Shown here piece after piece: positions 37,641-50,233 of a stretch of 64,000 bases of DNA (the first letter of the stretch is position 1; each line of letters begins with the position of its first letter). A model generated the notes under the pieces. That model worked only from the letters and a program-made list of their open reading frames with translations, searched no databases and was not told where the DNA came from. The position numbers and the translations under genes were made by a program. The stretch comes from Stercorarius parasiticus (Eukaryota; Chordata; Aves; Charadriiformes; Stercorariidae): positions 568,519-632,518 of the forward strand of contig VWZL01004361.1 in NCBI GenBank assembly GCA_013396915.1. Direction: 5' to 3'.

Positions 37641-40600
37641 CTCTTTATAAGGCGAAGTAATAAATACTACTGTGCCTAAGAGAATATTCAGAAGAAAAGT
37701 CTAAAATATTGGTGGTATGTGTTACTTTTGAGTTTATTTTTCTTTCTTTTGTCTAGTATGTCAAATTTGTGCTTACTAGTACCCCTTTTTGGGGACCTCA
37801 ATTTGCATTATTATGCTAGTCTGCTGCTTCTGTGTTGCAGCTATGTTGTAAGCAGGCATGTTATTTTTAGGACATTTTGTCCTTAAATCAAATCTGGTGC
37901 CAGTTCCCTTTATGACCCCTTTTTGAGGTCTTTTTTCAGCAGCAGCAGCAGTCATTCTGCAGTCTGTAGTACTTGTCATGATAATTAGCAAAGAAATGTG
38001 AGCAGTATCTCCTCTGAATGTGTAGAAGTGCCTTCCTTAAAGTATATACTGATACTTAAATAAAGTCTGACTAGATTCTCTAAGTCTTACTAATTTCTCT
38101 GACTGAGATACAAATGTGGTCCATTTATTTACACCTTAAATATATTTTAAGTTGTAAAAGAATACATTTTATTCATGTCTCTCTGGCTAAGTTTTGGGGG
38201 TGTGTGTGTTCTGGGGGGGTGTGTTTCTTATTCCATGTAATTAAAAAATTATAATTCATCATTTTCAACAGCATTCCATGAAATCTTACTGCTGTGAGAA
38301 TGATACTGTAGTCCTTCAAAACAGTGATGCATATAAAGCAGTTTTATTTCCTTCAATTAAGTTCTTAATTATACAAGTGTTCGAGGGCTTTGTGAGAATA
38401 GGTCACAAATCATACTGGCATTGTAGAATCTTGAATAAAGGTATTTTGTTTCAGTCTCATTTTCTTGTCTCCGGAAGTTTACTGTGAGAACTGGCAATGA
38501 TTTCTGATGAGAAAGTTAAGGAAGTAGACGTACACATCATCATGACCACAATTGCTAAGAACAGATTATAGTGATTTTTCCGGATCATACACTAAAGCAG
38601 TAATGTGAATAGAAATTCAGATCACATGTTTGACATTTACGAAGCGGTGGAAATCATTAAGAAGTACATCCAGATCACAAAAACCACCACTTACTGTACA
38701 TGCATTATAGCGCCCGGTACTGCACGGGGAACTGACAGTGTCGTCTATAGTTAAGCTTTACTGACACTTGCAGTCGCCAGGCCCTTTCCATTTGCTTTAT
38801 TGTGGTTCAGTCCTAAAGCTGGTATTTTTAACTTGAGATGAGTTGCCTGAAGCTGACATTTTTGGGGAGTTTAGGATGAAACATTTCAGACATACCTGAG
38901 AGAAATACTGGCATAAAACCTTATTTTTTTTCTTAAAATAAAACAAAGTTCTTGCGGCCGTTTTATTGGCATCAGCTCCATAGTTAGGAACAAAGTTTAA
39001 AAATGAGTTAAAGCTTCTGAGAACTCTGTTCAGCATCCTTTGACATGGTTTTTGAAAACTGTTTTCATGAATGAGTCTGCACAGCACTGAAGTGGTACAG
39101 TAATAAAATTCAGAGTCTGATGAGGACTTCCCTCTGAAACTGCAGTAATGGGTCCTGACTTCACTGAGGTGTAATAGTTCATTTATGCTACTTGGGGTCA
39201 GAAATAGATTCCTTTTAATACAGCCGGTGCCATGACACGCTAGCAAGCTATGAGGAAGTGTCTTCGCTTCAACAACAAAATTCTATAAATCAAAGAATAA
39301 TAATGTTTAGTACTTAAAGAATTTCATAGAATAATTGTCTTGGTGAAGCAGTGAATCTGAGTTAGCATTTTCTGCCTTTGCATCATGCTAAGTCATATAG
39401 TGTATAGATATATTTTTTTCTATGTTTAATGATTTTGTACCATTCCTTTGCATAAATACCATGCTACTTTCTATAAGAAATTTTCCAATTTTTAATGCAA
39501 TTCATTAAATATAACAACTATCATACTTCAGCTGAGACATATATTGCCTTACCATAGAAAGAATTCTCTGGTTGTATTTCTTGTCATTTTTTTGTAAGTG
39601 AAGTATGTCATTGGGGTCCATCCAAGAGAAAAGCTCAACTGTTGCCTCAGAATTAGAAAAGGGACTGTTAGGAGTTTTTACATCTTTGAAAGAAACACAA
39701 CCTGGTCTAGACAACTTAGTAGGTAATTAAGATATCGGAAGAAAATCTGCTGTGAAGTACCTCAACAAATATTTCCCATAACCATATAAAGAGAAATCAT
39801 GGTATATTTCTTGGCATAAATAAGGTACAGTGAGGAACCTTACACTGAGAAATAGAAGACTTTTGTTTTCTATAACTTAATTTTTCAGAGTTAATTTTTA
39901 TGACAATAGCTCCTTACTTTTGCAATGGGAAGTAGACAAAGCTGTTTAATATTTGTCATTTCATTTCTGTCTTATCTTGTTATCCCTGGGAGAAAGAAAT
40001 TGCAAGAGTTGCAAAGTTCTGATTGGAAATTTATTACACACTGTGTGAAAGAAGGTATTGCACAAACTAAGGGGAGGACAAAAGAGGCGGACAAAGGCCA
40101 TTTTTCTTGATCTTGACCTTGAGTAGTCTTTCGTGCAAGGATGTGGGGGTATGTGGGGTTTTTTCTTTTCTGTTCTTTTTTTTTTAAAGGCTGGAAAGTG
40201 AGAACATTTGTGTGCTGACCTGAACAAATGTGTAGAAAATGCCTTGCGCTGAGAAGTATTACGGATAAGTTTGGTTTGTGAAATGTCAGTGTGGGTGGAT
40301 GTGAGATGATTGAAAGGAGGTATGTCATGAATTCTTTATAAAGATAAACTTGCCCCAAACTCCATAACATTTGTGAGAGTTGTTCATAGACGGTATGAAT
40401 AATTATCTTTGGAATTGATATCTGTGGTGTGTCTTATTATTGTAGCTCTGCAAACTCGGAAATGAGTGCTCCATTTCTCTTGGAGAGCCATTTCTTTGGT
40501 CAGCATTGGCATGCTGTTGAGCTTTGGAGTTTGGTCATTCTTGCAGGTTCTTCTTGGTGTAGCAGAAAGGAAATATTACTATGGACTGAAATTCTATTTG

Positions 40601-43175
40601 AAATGTTATTTTAACAGAAAGTGAGCCATAATATCAGAAGTAGTAACATGAAGGAATCTGCATTTCTAAAACTATTGTCAAGAAAACAAAAGATTCTGTA
40701 CAAGAAAAACCTCCCACTAAACCGACAGGAGAAATATGGGGTCTGTCCTTTCTGGCACGTTGAAAGCACTGCCCAAATTAAGTGACAGAGTTGAGTTGCC
40801 TTCCATTTTGTGCTATAAGCCCTCTGCAAGGTTTCATTGGTGACCCAATGGATGTGTATTTCTCTCTGGATTTCTGCATAGCCCTAACGACCAACAGAAA
40901 ACGAACATTTATGAACATTCTGGGAGACAAACAAGGAGAAATACTCTTTCAGGAATGATGACCCTGGTGGTTCTGTAGTGTGAAAATGAGCATGATAGGA
41001 AGACACACTGCGGAGATTAGGGATGGAAGCGTTCTGCGAGGACTGCTGGAGGAGTGTGCAGTGCCAGGGGAGTGTGTCCCTGGCCAGGGAAGAGGAAGCC
41101 AAACCTACTGCAGCCTCATCCAAACTGCTCTTCAGGATTGGACCCTGAAACAAGTCATTAACTCCATTTTAGTCTCGGATAACTAATGGAAACAAACCAA
41201 AACAGAAACAGGGAACAAGCTGAAAATTAAGAAGAGTGAATGCTTTATACTGAATATGTATTAAAAGAAGGTGCAGGAAAAACTGAGTTTTGCACCAATA
41301 TAATATTCCAGACTGAGTTTAAAATGGTATCTGGGAGCAGTATCTGTGATAGTGAGTTAATTTTCAGTTATCATGATGTATGGCATATTTTTGTCAGCTC
41401 GGCATCACTATGGAAATATGACTTTCAGAAGGAACCAAAAATACTTGCTCTTTTAGTGAGTAACAATTTGAAACATAACTATATATAGGACAAACAGCTC
41501 CTTAAAAAAAAAAAAAAGGCAAAACTCATATTACATGCCCTAGGAGATAGTATATGCCAGAAAGGAGATCAGAGTTAATTTTCAATTCACACCTTTGGGA
41601 TCAGTTAAGGACCGGAGTTAAAGCCATGTTTTTAACACTTATCAGTCTGTTTTATTTGCAAAGATAGAGTATGCTAATGTAAGGTATAAGATCATATATT
41701 AAGAAGGTATGCTGAAGCATGATAGAAAATCAGTGATTTCAGCAGCCATTAGGATTGATAAATGTTTCTGTGGGTTTTTGTATAGGCCTCAGGGTTCAGC
41801 TTTTTAGCACTGTTTAGCTGAGCCCTTCAGGTTTCTATAGAAACCTTTTGTATGAGACTTTAAATAGAGGCTCTGCATGTACCCAGAAAGTAAGAATTCT
41901 CTAGTGTCTTTGGTTACAAGGTTCTTCTTTCGCCCAAAAGTCATCTGATAATATTGAAAAGATCAGAGATATTCTCGATGGAAAAATGCTCTACAGATAA
42001 CAAATGTATGTATTATTCATATCTTTTTGTGATCTTACAATTTATCTTATGCTTTATATAAATAAGCTCTCCAAAGCATATACTGCTCCCAAAAGTTTGT
42101 ATGCCTCATCTACTAACACAGGAACATAAACTACTTTGTCTTTTCTTTAGAAAATATAACTATTTCTTGTTGTTCTGAATGTCCATGAATAAATGTCTTC
42201 TATAAAAAAATCAGCATTATTAGCAGAATTATGCTTAGAGACCATGAGGCAAATTCTGCCATCCTCTGGGAAGACTCCCAGGGAAGACAGGTACTTACGC
42301 CTGCTATGTGTCATCTATCTCTTTCCAAAAAATTCTGTGTCTGTTCTAAGATGTATTTTGTATAGCAATTTGCCCAGAAGGATGTAACTGTGCTGAGCAC
42401 AAAAAACCCACCCCAAATAAGCCCATTCTAAAAAAGAAAATAAAAATAATACTGAGCCATGGTTCTTTGATCCCAGACAGTTTTCTGTTTTCAAGTCTTT
42501 CCACCCAAGTAAGTTCAGTCTTCTCCGGCTCAACAAAATATTTCGTGTTAGAAATAGCCAAGTGTCTTCCACAGTTCTTTTCATTTGTGAGATTTTTCTC
42601 TTGGGTTGTATTTTGCTTGGATGGTCCATTTTTCGTGCAGCAGCTGAGAACAGTTTTTTTCTTGATGTGCTAGCTTTGCTAAAAAGTAAGTTCAATTCAG
42701 GTTTGGGTTTTTTTCACAAACAGACACTCTGAAATTTTACTTTAAAAAAAAAGTAAAAATTTTAAACTTCTATACTCTGTTTACTACTTTTCATTTTCAT
42801 TTTTTTTCAGGAAAAAAGAAAAGGCATCCAAGCTTCTGTTGAGTCAGGACAGCCACAGTGAAAAGTGATTATTTGTGGTTCACTAACTCACTACAGTAGC
42901 TTTTGAATTAGAATTGCTGTCTTCTAAAAATTTATTTTGAAAGGACTAGTTATTTATCAATCAATAAACTGTTCATTTTCCTGTTATTTCCTATAGAATT
43001 TTAAAATTATATTTGGGGTTGTTTTTTTTTCTGGGGTAAACCCTGTGTCTACTTGAGTGATGGGTAAAATGCACCATTATAATAACTGGACTGGGATTTT
43101 AAAGTAATATGATGATACTGGATGTCCTGTAAAGTGAACCTAGGCTCTTCATTCATTTTGCTTTTGTTCTTCCAG

Positions 43176-43297
43176 GAAATCCAGTTTGTTCACACAGGTG
43201 ACTTACATTTTTCTGCTTGGGAAGTCTCTACTGACTATGATGAGTGTAAAGAGTGGATGTTGTACTTGGAGCTGGAAACCTCATGTACTACTACAAG
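43176..43297 (+). other. Candidate exon (exon-like block with splice signals)
   Basis: A pyrimidine-rich tract ending TTTGTTCTTCCAG meets the block at its left. The right edge reads CAAG followed by GTAAGACT, a strong donor. The 122-bp interior is open in two frames; one reads E-I-Q-F-V-H-T-G-D-L through to T-T-T-R. I do not recognise the peptide. No partner exon gives a continuing frame: joined to the next good acceptor (45089), both frames stop soon. It could be a noncoding RNA exon or a chance arrangement. Confidence 0.25.
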
Positions 43298-43423
43298 GTA
43301 AGACTTGACGTAAGGAAAACTTCTTTTTTCAGCACCTCAGATGTAGTGTCAGTGAAACTGGCCAAAACAGACATCCTTCTAGATAAGGACATGTCAGATA
43401 TTTCCTACAGCTCAAAGTTATTT

Positions 43424-43550
43424 GGATAGGATAGGATAGGATAGGATAGGATAGGATAGGATGTGATAGGATAGGATGGGATGTGATAGGATAGGATGGG
43501 ATATGATACGATACAATAGGATAGGATATGATAGGATACGATATGATAGG
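43424..43550. repeat. (GGATA)n pentanucleotide array
   Basis: It begins with near-perfect GGATA units. Next comes a 20-bp higher-order unit (ATGTGATAGG then ATAGGATGGG) present twice, then degenerate units with GATAC and GATAT variants. The array abuts CR1-tail-like sequence at 43551. Its minus-strand translation, a run of S-Y-P-I repeats, is an artefact. Confidence 0.95.
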
Positions 43551-43587
43551 AGAGTTGCAGTTGGAAGGGACCTTCAACAACTGCAAG
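43551..43587 (-). mobile_element. CR1 3' end remnant forming a hairpin
   Basis: GTTGGAAGGGACCTTCAA is the CR1-like 3' UTR phrase as seen in a minus-strand insertion. The GGATA array occupies the place of the terminal repeats. TTGCAGTTG (43555-43563) and CAACTGCAA (43578-43586) are perfect inverted arms around GAAGG-GA-CCTTC-AA, so the segment can fold into a nearly continuous stem. It is very short, so family assignment is uncertain. Confidence 0.5.
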
Positions 43588-46500
43588 TAGCAGTGAATAG
43601 GTAAATCTGTAGGGCTTTTTGGATGAAGAAGTTTACTGTATGATTCCTTATAAGTGTAGTAACAGTAGGGAAAAATAAATCATTAAAATCTGCCTAGTGG
43701 AAAAACAGATTCAAAACCAAAACACCTGATGACAGACAAGTCAGTATGTGTACTACCTGAGCCCTCTGGAGCAAATGTAGAACTACTTGTAAACTCTGAT
43801 CAGTTAGTGATAAGAAGTATATTTACATAACTCATGATGCTTTACAGATGTAAAATCACAATCACCATAGAAGTGAGGCGCCTCCTACTGGAACCATTGC
43901 ATAGTCCATGGAATTATAATTCATGATTCCATAGGCAAGGTCTGCTTAAAATACAAGCACTAAATAATGGTGAGATAATCCAATTAATTACTGTGTGTAT
44001 TAGAGAGAGATTACCACGTGTATTAAATGGGAAAAACCCCAAATACTGTAATTTTTTTCTTTCATGAGTAAATTGGAGGTTTTTTTGGTGTTGTTTTCTT
44101 GTTTTAAAAAATCCCGAGTCAAAATATTTTATAGTTGTATATTGAAACACCTAATAAAACACTTCTAAACCACTAACATTTTCAAATACTAATTACTTGG
44201 TCAATATTGTGCATGACTTTGCATGCTTCTCTTCTCAAAGATCCATGAGTATGAATCTCTCAGACCTTGCCTGCTTAGCTCATCCTCATTTAAAGACGAG
44301 ATTGTATCTCGTTAAAATACAGAGAAACTGCTTCTAGATTAAAGGACCATGACGATGTCAAAAAAAGGTGCAAGGTAATTTGGATGAAGGTTCAACAGCG
44401 TGTTGTGAGACAGAATAGAGGAGTAATAGCACTACATTGAATTATACTAGTTAATTTGTATGCCGTCTTACATTCAAAATGATTTTCAGCTCTATGATTC
44501 AGATGGTTCTATCGCTATATGAGTGTACTTCCTTTTTCAGATGCATCTCAGTAAGATTCTTGCCTTAAGATGGCATGTGCCACATTTCTCATACATTCAT
44601 TGACAGGACTTTCTCTTGGTCTTTGTGTAAGTTGAGCACTTACACAAAGGTAGAAGAATGTGTGCATGTACTAGAAAGCCTGAAATGCCACAATCCCAGG
44701 AAGATGCATTAACTCTCTCTTCCATGTGGTGTTATTTCTTGGGACCTGAGTACCTAGACAGGGAATGTACGGCCCAGGTTTTAAAAACAGAGTGTATCGT
44801 GTTTTGCAAGAAAGCCCTGGGTAAAAAGTTCTGGTGGTCAAGTCCCAGTTGGCATATTTTTGATGAATCCACTGAAATAAGTTCAATGCTCAGAAAAAAG
44901 CCTTACCAGCAATAGTTAATTTCTAGTTAAGTTCCTCTGGACTTAGTTAATATGGGGGGGGTTTAGCTTTATATGTTCTTATTCAACACTAGTAGAAGTT
45001 TTGTCTGTGTAAATTTTCAGAATTTGTTTGAAAGTTACATATAGAAAGTGAAAATCTCAATAATTTATTTTTTCTATTTGACCTTCAGGATGCATCTTTG
45101 CAGTGCCTGGAAAAAGTGGTGAACTTTGAAACAGCATTTGCCATCTCTAGAAAAGGTGGTTTTGTCTATGAGAGAGAAGTACAGGCAATTCTGATAAAAA
45201 GGTCTAGAGCCCACCTGAATTCTAAGAATTTGTCTGTCATTCACAGTTCCTTATTAGCAAATGTTATATTCACAGTGAACTATAATTGAATTATGAAGCA
45301 GTTCTTTGCAGAATCCGAGTACATTATATGAGATTACATATTACATATTGCATATATTACATTATATGAATTACCAGCTTTCCAGATGTGTCATGTCAAA
45401 CATCAGCCTGTCAGGAAGGGCTCCACAAATAAGAAATCTTAGGTCTTGAAGGAAATTTTTCATTACTGTTCTCTCCACGTTAAGAGTCAGGTTCCAGGAT
45501 GTTCCCTGGATCTTTTGTGACACAGATGAACTTTTGCATTCACTAGAGACAGTAGATATGGATTCCTACTAAAAGTGGCATTGATAGTTCACCTAAGGAT
45601 AATATGAACCAAAGCTTTAAACTGAGTTGGCTTTGCAGTGTTCAGTGTTAACATTTTTCCTTTTACTGTAGAGTTTCTTTCAACATTGTTTTTTCAGTCT
45701 TTTGTTTTGTGGGTTCTTTTTTTGTTTGTTTTGTGGTTGTTGGGTTTTTTTTACTGCCTATTTGCTACCTACTGATTTGGCATCTATTGAGGTGATTCAG
45801 AATAATATTTTATTTATTGCTGATTGCCTTGTGGTATGTAATACTGAGTAATTCATAGAAAGAATAATCTTATCACCGTGACCTTAATGACTTTGACCAC
45901 CAGGGAAAGGAGTATGTGCATGAAAGCAGTTATAGGAATAGCTTTTCAGTAGATTGTTCTGTTAACTATATCCTATTTGAATTTTATTTTATTTTTTTTA
46001 AATAGAAGGAATTTTTCTTTCAAAGCATTGTTTAAATTCTGTTATAAGCTTCTTTATTAGCAGTACTTTGGGGTGATAGAATTATTTTCCAAAATAGATG
46101 CAGAGATGGGCGAGGCACCGAAGCTATGCAATGTATTCCTCTTTCGAGTGATTCATAATTCCAAACCATACCGAAGTTGAAAACTCACTAAATATCTCGT
46201 AAGCATTAGAGAGATTATGTTGCAAACATGCAGGTGTTGCACATGAATAGCCAGTGGCAAATTTTGTGATGTAAACAGCATAATAATACAACAGTTTAGC
46301 TCAAAAAGTCATAAAAATAAATAAAATACATAATAACTTCAATTAATGAGTTCTCAGAAAAAAATTGTATTATTTAAAACTTGCATAACCAGCTGGGCTA
46401 TAATGAGCCATGCTTTTAATCAGATTAATGAGTCTACAGTTCAGCACTGTTCATGACTCAGAAAAAAGTCTTTCCCTACAGCACAACTTCCTGACAGCCC

Positions 46501-48286
46501 TTCATGTATCATTCATTAAACACAGCCTGGCAATACCATGTAAGGCAGAAGGATATACAGGACAAGAGATTTTGAAAACTTTAACCATAGGCAGCTATGG
46601 AAATCCCAGCTTTGTATCGAGCCCTTTAAAAAAGCTACTTAGAACACTTGTTATAATAAATCAACTCTATATATGAATGAAAATTGCATGTATTGTCAAG
46701 AAGTTTATTTCTATGAAAAGATAATCTTGTCACACAGTGAAATACTCTAAATTGTCGTTTGAAACATGTCAAATTTGAAAATATTCTTGTACAAATTTTT
46801 TCTTTTAACATGAGTTCAATATTGACAAAACATAGCAAAACCATCAGAAATCTGAGACAGCATGTACCCCAAGAAGACACAACTTTATGAAGCCTGAACT
46901 AAAAGAATTAATAGTGGTGTCATCAACAATAAAAACAAAGCTTCTCCTGGAAGGGTAATAATATTTGCAGATTCATGATTCATGTTGAATTCAGTCTTAA
47001 ATAATTCTTTTCGTGCCACCTCGTGCTCTCTCCTGCTTCGTGTAAGAGTTTAATTACTGAAGTCATCATATTGATTCCTACCATATGACTAGACTTCCAA
47101 ACAGAGGGCACAATTGTAGTAGGACAGGCTTCTAGAAGAAGGTGGAAGAGCTGAGCACGTGTCTTTAAGTTTAAAAGAGGTCTCAGAACTATGATCAGAG
47201 TGCTCAAAATCAAGCTATTTACTGTTAGCACTTCTCCAATAAACAGGCTGGTGTTAGATTTCGAATAACCAATATTTAATATAAAATTATCCTCTATCAA
47301 AAAGTGCCAATGAGCTTTGAAGCTAGGCCCATATTTAAATCATTCAGCAAGACATAATCAATTTCATGTATTTGGTTTGTGCAACCCTTGTTCCATTTGT
47401 CAAGCTAAATAGTTATTTCTCTTCAAAGTTAGCAAGACCACGTACAGCAGCGTCTTTGAAAATATCACTATGCGAACAGGTACACAACAAACTAGACTTC
47501 ACATCATGTCTGACACTTGATGTGCTTCCTCCGAAAAGCAGTATTCAAGGGAATGGTAAGCAGCATTTACAACTTTGCAACAGTATTCCCGAAAGTGCTG
47601 CCTGACTCATGTTCATTTGAAAGAGCTTCAGCTCTAGGGAAAATTACAGAATGTACTCTATTGTTGTAAAGGACTGTGCTAACAATGTCAGTGTACAGCC
47701 AAAGGTGATTATGCTTCCTATAGAATATTACAGAAATATAAAATTTTCCACACAGGATGATTGAAAATTGTGTATGTGACATTTACAGAGACCTGTAACG
47801 TGCCATGGTCTTCAGAAGGATGCAAGTATGAAAAATTATTTTAATTAGACTTTATCATATAAATCTCATGACACAATTTATAAGAAGAGAAAAGTAAATT
47901 TTTGAGGCGGTATAAAATATGTGTTCCCCTTCATCACCTTCTGCAGGCATGAAGACTTTTAATAGCATTGCAACAGTATTAAAATACTTTTAATATTTTT
48001 TTGAGTTTCTTTTTAAACTAGTGAAAACTTACGATATTTGAATGTGTCAAGTAACACTTGTTTAATTTTGAAGGAAATAAATATTCCTTAAGTGGGAATG
48101 GAATACTCTTCACAGTGAAACAAATACCAGTCTGTAATTCTGTTGGTGGTTTTGTGTTGTTTGACTTCTCATCTTTTTGGGCTGGCAAAATACTTTCATT
48201 TTATGTGAGTTCTGAACCTCAGATTAGAAGTGTAGGAGTCTAGATCCTTAATTTCATTTCCAGTTCCTCTACCATACAAAGGTAAC
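43588..48286. other. Gene-free AT-rich sequence
   Basis: No gene recognised. A possible acceptor (CTATTTGACCTTCAG) at 45088 precedes a 66-codon open frame ending at 45289 (begins D-A-S-L-Q-C-L-E-K-V), without a clear donor or recognisable family. An inverted repeat at 44621-44649 is listed separately. At 45321-45374 a word like ACATTATATGA(G)ATTAC occurs twice in a TA-rich patch. Poly-T and TTTG-rich low-complexity sequence lies at 45690-45755. Confidence 0.6.
44621..44649. other. Perfect 11-bp inverted repeat with 7-nt loop
   Basis: CTTTGTGTAAG and CTTACACAAAG flank TTGAGCA. Two G-T pairs extend the stem outward before a mismatch. Without a longer arm it is short for a microRNA precursor. 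It could be a structured element or chance. Confidence 0.6.
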
Positions 48287-48306
48287 TTTATTTATTTATT
48301 TATTTA
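48287..48306. repeat. (TTTA)n microsatellite
   Basis: Five TTTA units end 4 bp before the left edge of the 1.92-kb duplicated segment. That position matters for judging the duplication. Confidence 0.9.
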
Positions 48307-48310
48307 AGAA

Positions 48311-50091
48311 ACCTAAAAACCCAACAAAAACCTAATATTTTCTCCATTTCAGCATTTCTCCATTGGTCTGTTCAAGGTTGTATTTGCCATCTTGTACCCA
48401 AGTTAACAGAATTCATGAGCTACACAACATTAGCCTCTGAATTCTGTATGCATATATTATTAAATATTTTTTCTTTTCCTAGCAAGCTAAGAGATATCTT
48501 TCTTAATATGGGAATGCTGTGAAGTATTTGTGCCCTACTTACATCCACAACTGTAAATAGGAGAACTCACCTTATGCTTTACCGCCTTGGAGAAATAAAC
48601 ATGGCAGACCATGATGCCTGTAGAAGTGGCACTGGCACATTGAGACTGGCAGTGCTGTATTGCGACTTGTCCTTCCCTGGAGATTTGACTAAATGTCTTT
48701 AGCAGGTGATTTTTATAACCTTTAACAGGAGGCCAGCATCTTGAAGCTTGCTTAAATTTTACAGAACAGTTTGGTTGACATAAGCACAGATAAGCAGCAT
48801 ATGCATTTGGATTTACCTGTGTTAATTCCAGTGGTAGTCAATGGAGCGAGTTACCTTAAAGAAAAGAGAGTAATTTTAACAATTCTTTCATCTCCTTATA
48901 CAGTATATTCATATCATAATCAATAAACTGAAACTTTCAGATAAAATGACAGAAAAAGGAATATACTATACTTTTACAGGTCAAGTTTCTACTGATGTAA
49001 TTGAAACAATGGTAGTTTCCCTCATGGAAAATGTGTAGAAGTTCCCCCTCTGTTTCTCTTCTGTGTTTGGGTTCTGGATTTCTTTACTCATGGCTAGCAA
49101 GGTTTTTTCTGTATGTTAGAAGGTATTACCTCTCTTTTATCTCATAGGCATTTTGTTGTCTCTCTGTCAATGTCACCTTCAGGAAAGTAACAATTACTTT
49201 CTTATCCGAATTCTAATTGTAAAATGTAATGATCGTAGGCGGATAATGATAGCTGAACAGGGAACAGTATACAACTCAGAGGAAACAATGTTTTGAAATG
49301 AGAAATTACTCTTCTGTTGTGAGGAAAATAAATCAGTCATTCTGTATTTAATGTAGGAATTTCTGAGAACTTGATCTCCCCTTTTCTGTGACAAAGAAGA
49401 AAAGTGCTCTGAAATTTTCAGTCTATTTTTATTTTTTGTGTTTCTGAATGAAAAAAATCTGTGAGTGTAAGCCACTGTGTCTCACACCACTGTGCTGGTA
49501 TGTTGTGGTGGCTGTGGTTGGTATTGTGGGTTCTTCTTTTTTTTTTAATATAAAATACATGATGCTCTTCTGTATTTTATTATGAATAAACTTTTTTGAA
49601 TGGAAATTGGTCCTAATTGAAGTGCCACTAAAATAAAGGTTAGCTTCTCTGACTGCATATAACTTCAGTGGAAAAGCTTTTATAAATTACTTTATTGTTT
49701 CACAGGCCTTGGAGAGTGCTGTTGTGGATGGCAATGAGTGTGACTCATCTGGCTATAGAGCTGGAAGTGTAATATTAAAGAAAATAAATAACAAGCCTGA
49801 AAAGAGCATTACATGAGGAAATGAGGCATGAATGCGTGAGACTGAGGTTAGTCTACTGCATGTAAGTAGATACCACCTAATTACTTGGGAAGCAGAACTT
49901 AGTAAGGGAAGTACAAGATCATGAATGAACTAGAAGCACCCCAGGATCTGCCTGACTTCTCAATTCTAGTAATTTCACTTCCAGCAGCAGGTTGCTGCTT
50001 ACTGCCATTCTGCAGTGTATGGGGAAACAGTCTGAAAATCACATTCTTAGAAGGAAATGCATTATGGTTGTTGAAGGAGTGATTTGTACTG

Positions 50092-50129
<38 letters not shown>

Positions 50130-50232
50130 ATTATGATGATTTTTTTGCATTGCCCATAAGCAGCTCATCATATTCAGTTTTAAAATATCATGGTTTATTA
50201 TCATTTATAAAAGAAAAAAAAAATCCCCAAAA
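48311..50232 (+). repeat. 1.92-kb tandem duplicate, copy 1 (probable assembly artefact)
   Basis: Starts ACCTAAAAACCCAACAAAAA and ends ...AAATCCCCAAAA just before a single N. It matches 50234-52155 base for base with a constant offset of 1,923. The one substitution I found is A at 48523 against C at 50446. The content is ordinary noncoding AT-rich DNA; no gene is visible inside. A phrase near 48811-48855 (GGATTTACCTGTGTTAATTC, then AGTCAATGGAG) may be an ancient repeat relic. Confidence 0.97.
50096..50126. repeat. (TA)n microsatellite in copy 1
   Basis: A 31-bp TA tract, exactly the same length as its counterpart at 52019-52049. The Y-I-Y-I peptide read through it is meaningless. Confidence 0.95.
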
Positions 50233-50233
50233 N
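50233..50233. other. Single ambiguous base (N) at the duplication junction
   Basis: This is the only N I noticed in the window, and it sits exactly between the two 1.92-kb copies. A one-base N is how some scaffolding programs mark neighbouring contigs with an estimated zero or negative gap. Confidence 0.98.

Larger units (their letters stand above)
29640..43175. other. Long gene-free AT-rich stretch
   Basis: No gene recognised. The longest open frame (38797-39246, minus, 149 codons) has no recognisable domain, and its length is within chance for this much AT-rich DNA. A frame at 42315-42695 on minus (126 codons) is likewise unrecognised. A relatively GC-rich patch lies at 41020-41150. G/T-rich low-complexity sequence occurs at 38195-38228. 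A G-run, a diverged repeat pair and a palindrome are listed separately. Confidence 0.65.

Noticed and set aside
38797..39246. 149-codon open frame on minus
   Set aside because: No recognisable domain, splice context or poly(A) feature. About one frame of this length is expected by chance in a window of this size.
42315..42695. 126-codon open frame on minus
   Set aside because: Lys/Leu-rich peptide of no known family, with another frame on the same strand and a plus-strand frame open over part of the same span, as in random sequence.
43329..43586. Open frame of S-Y-P-I repeats on minus
   Set aside because: Pure translation of the GGATA microsatellite.
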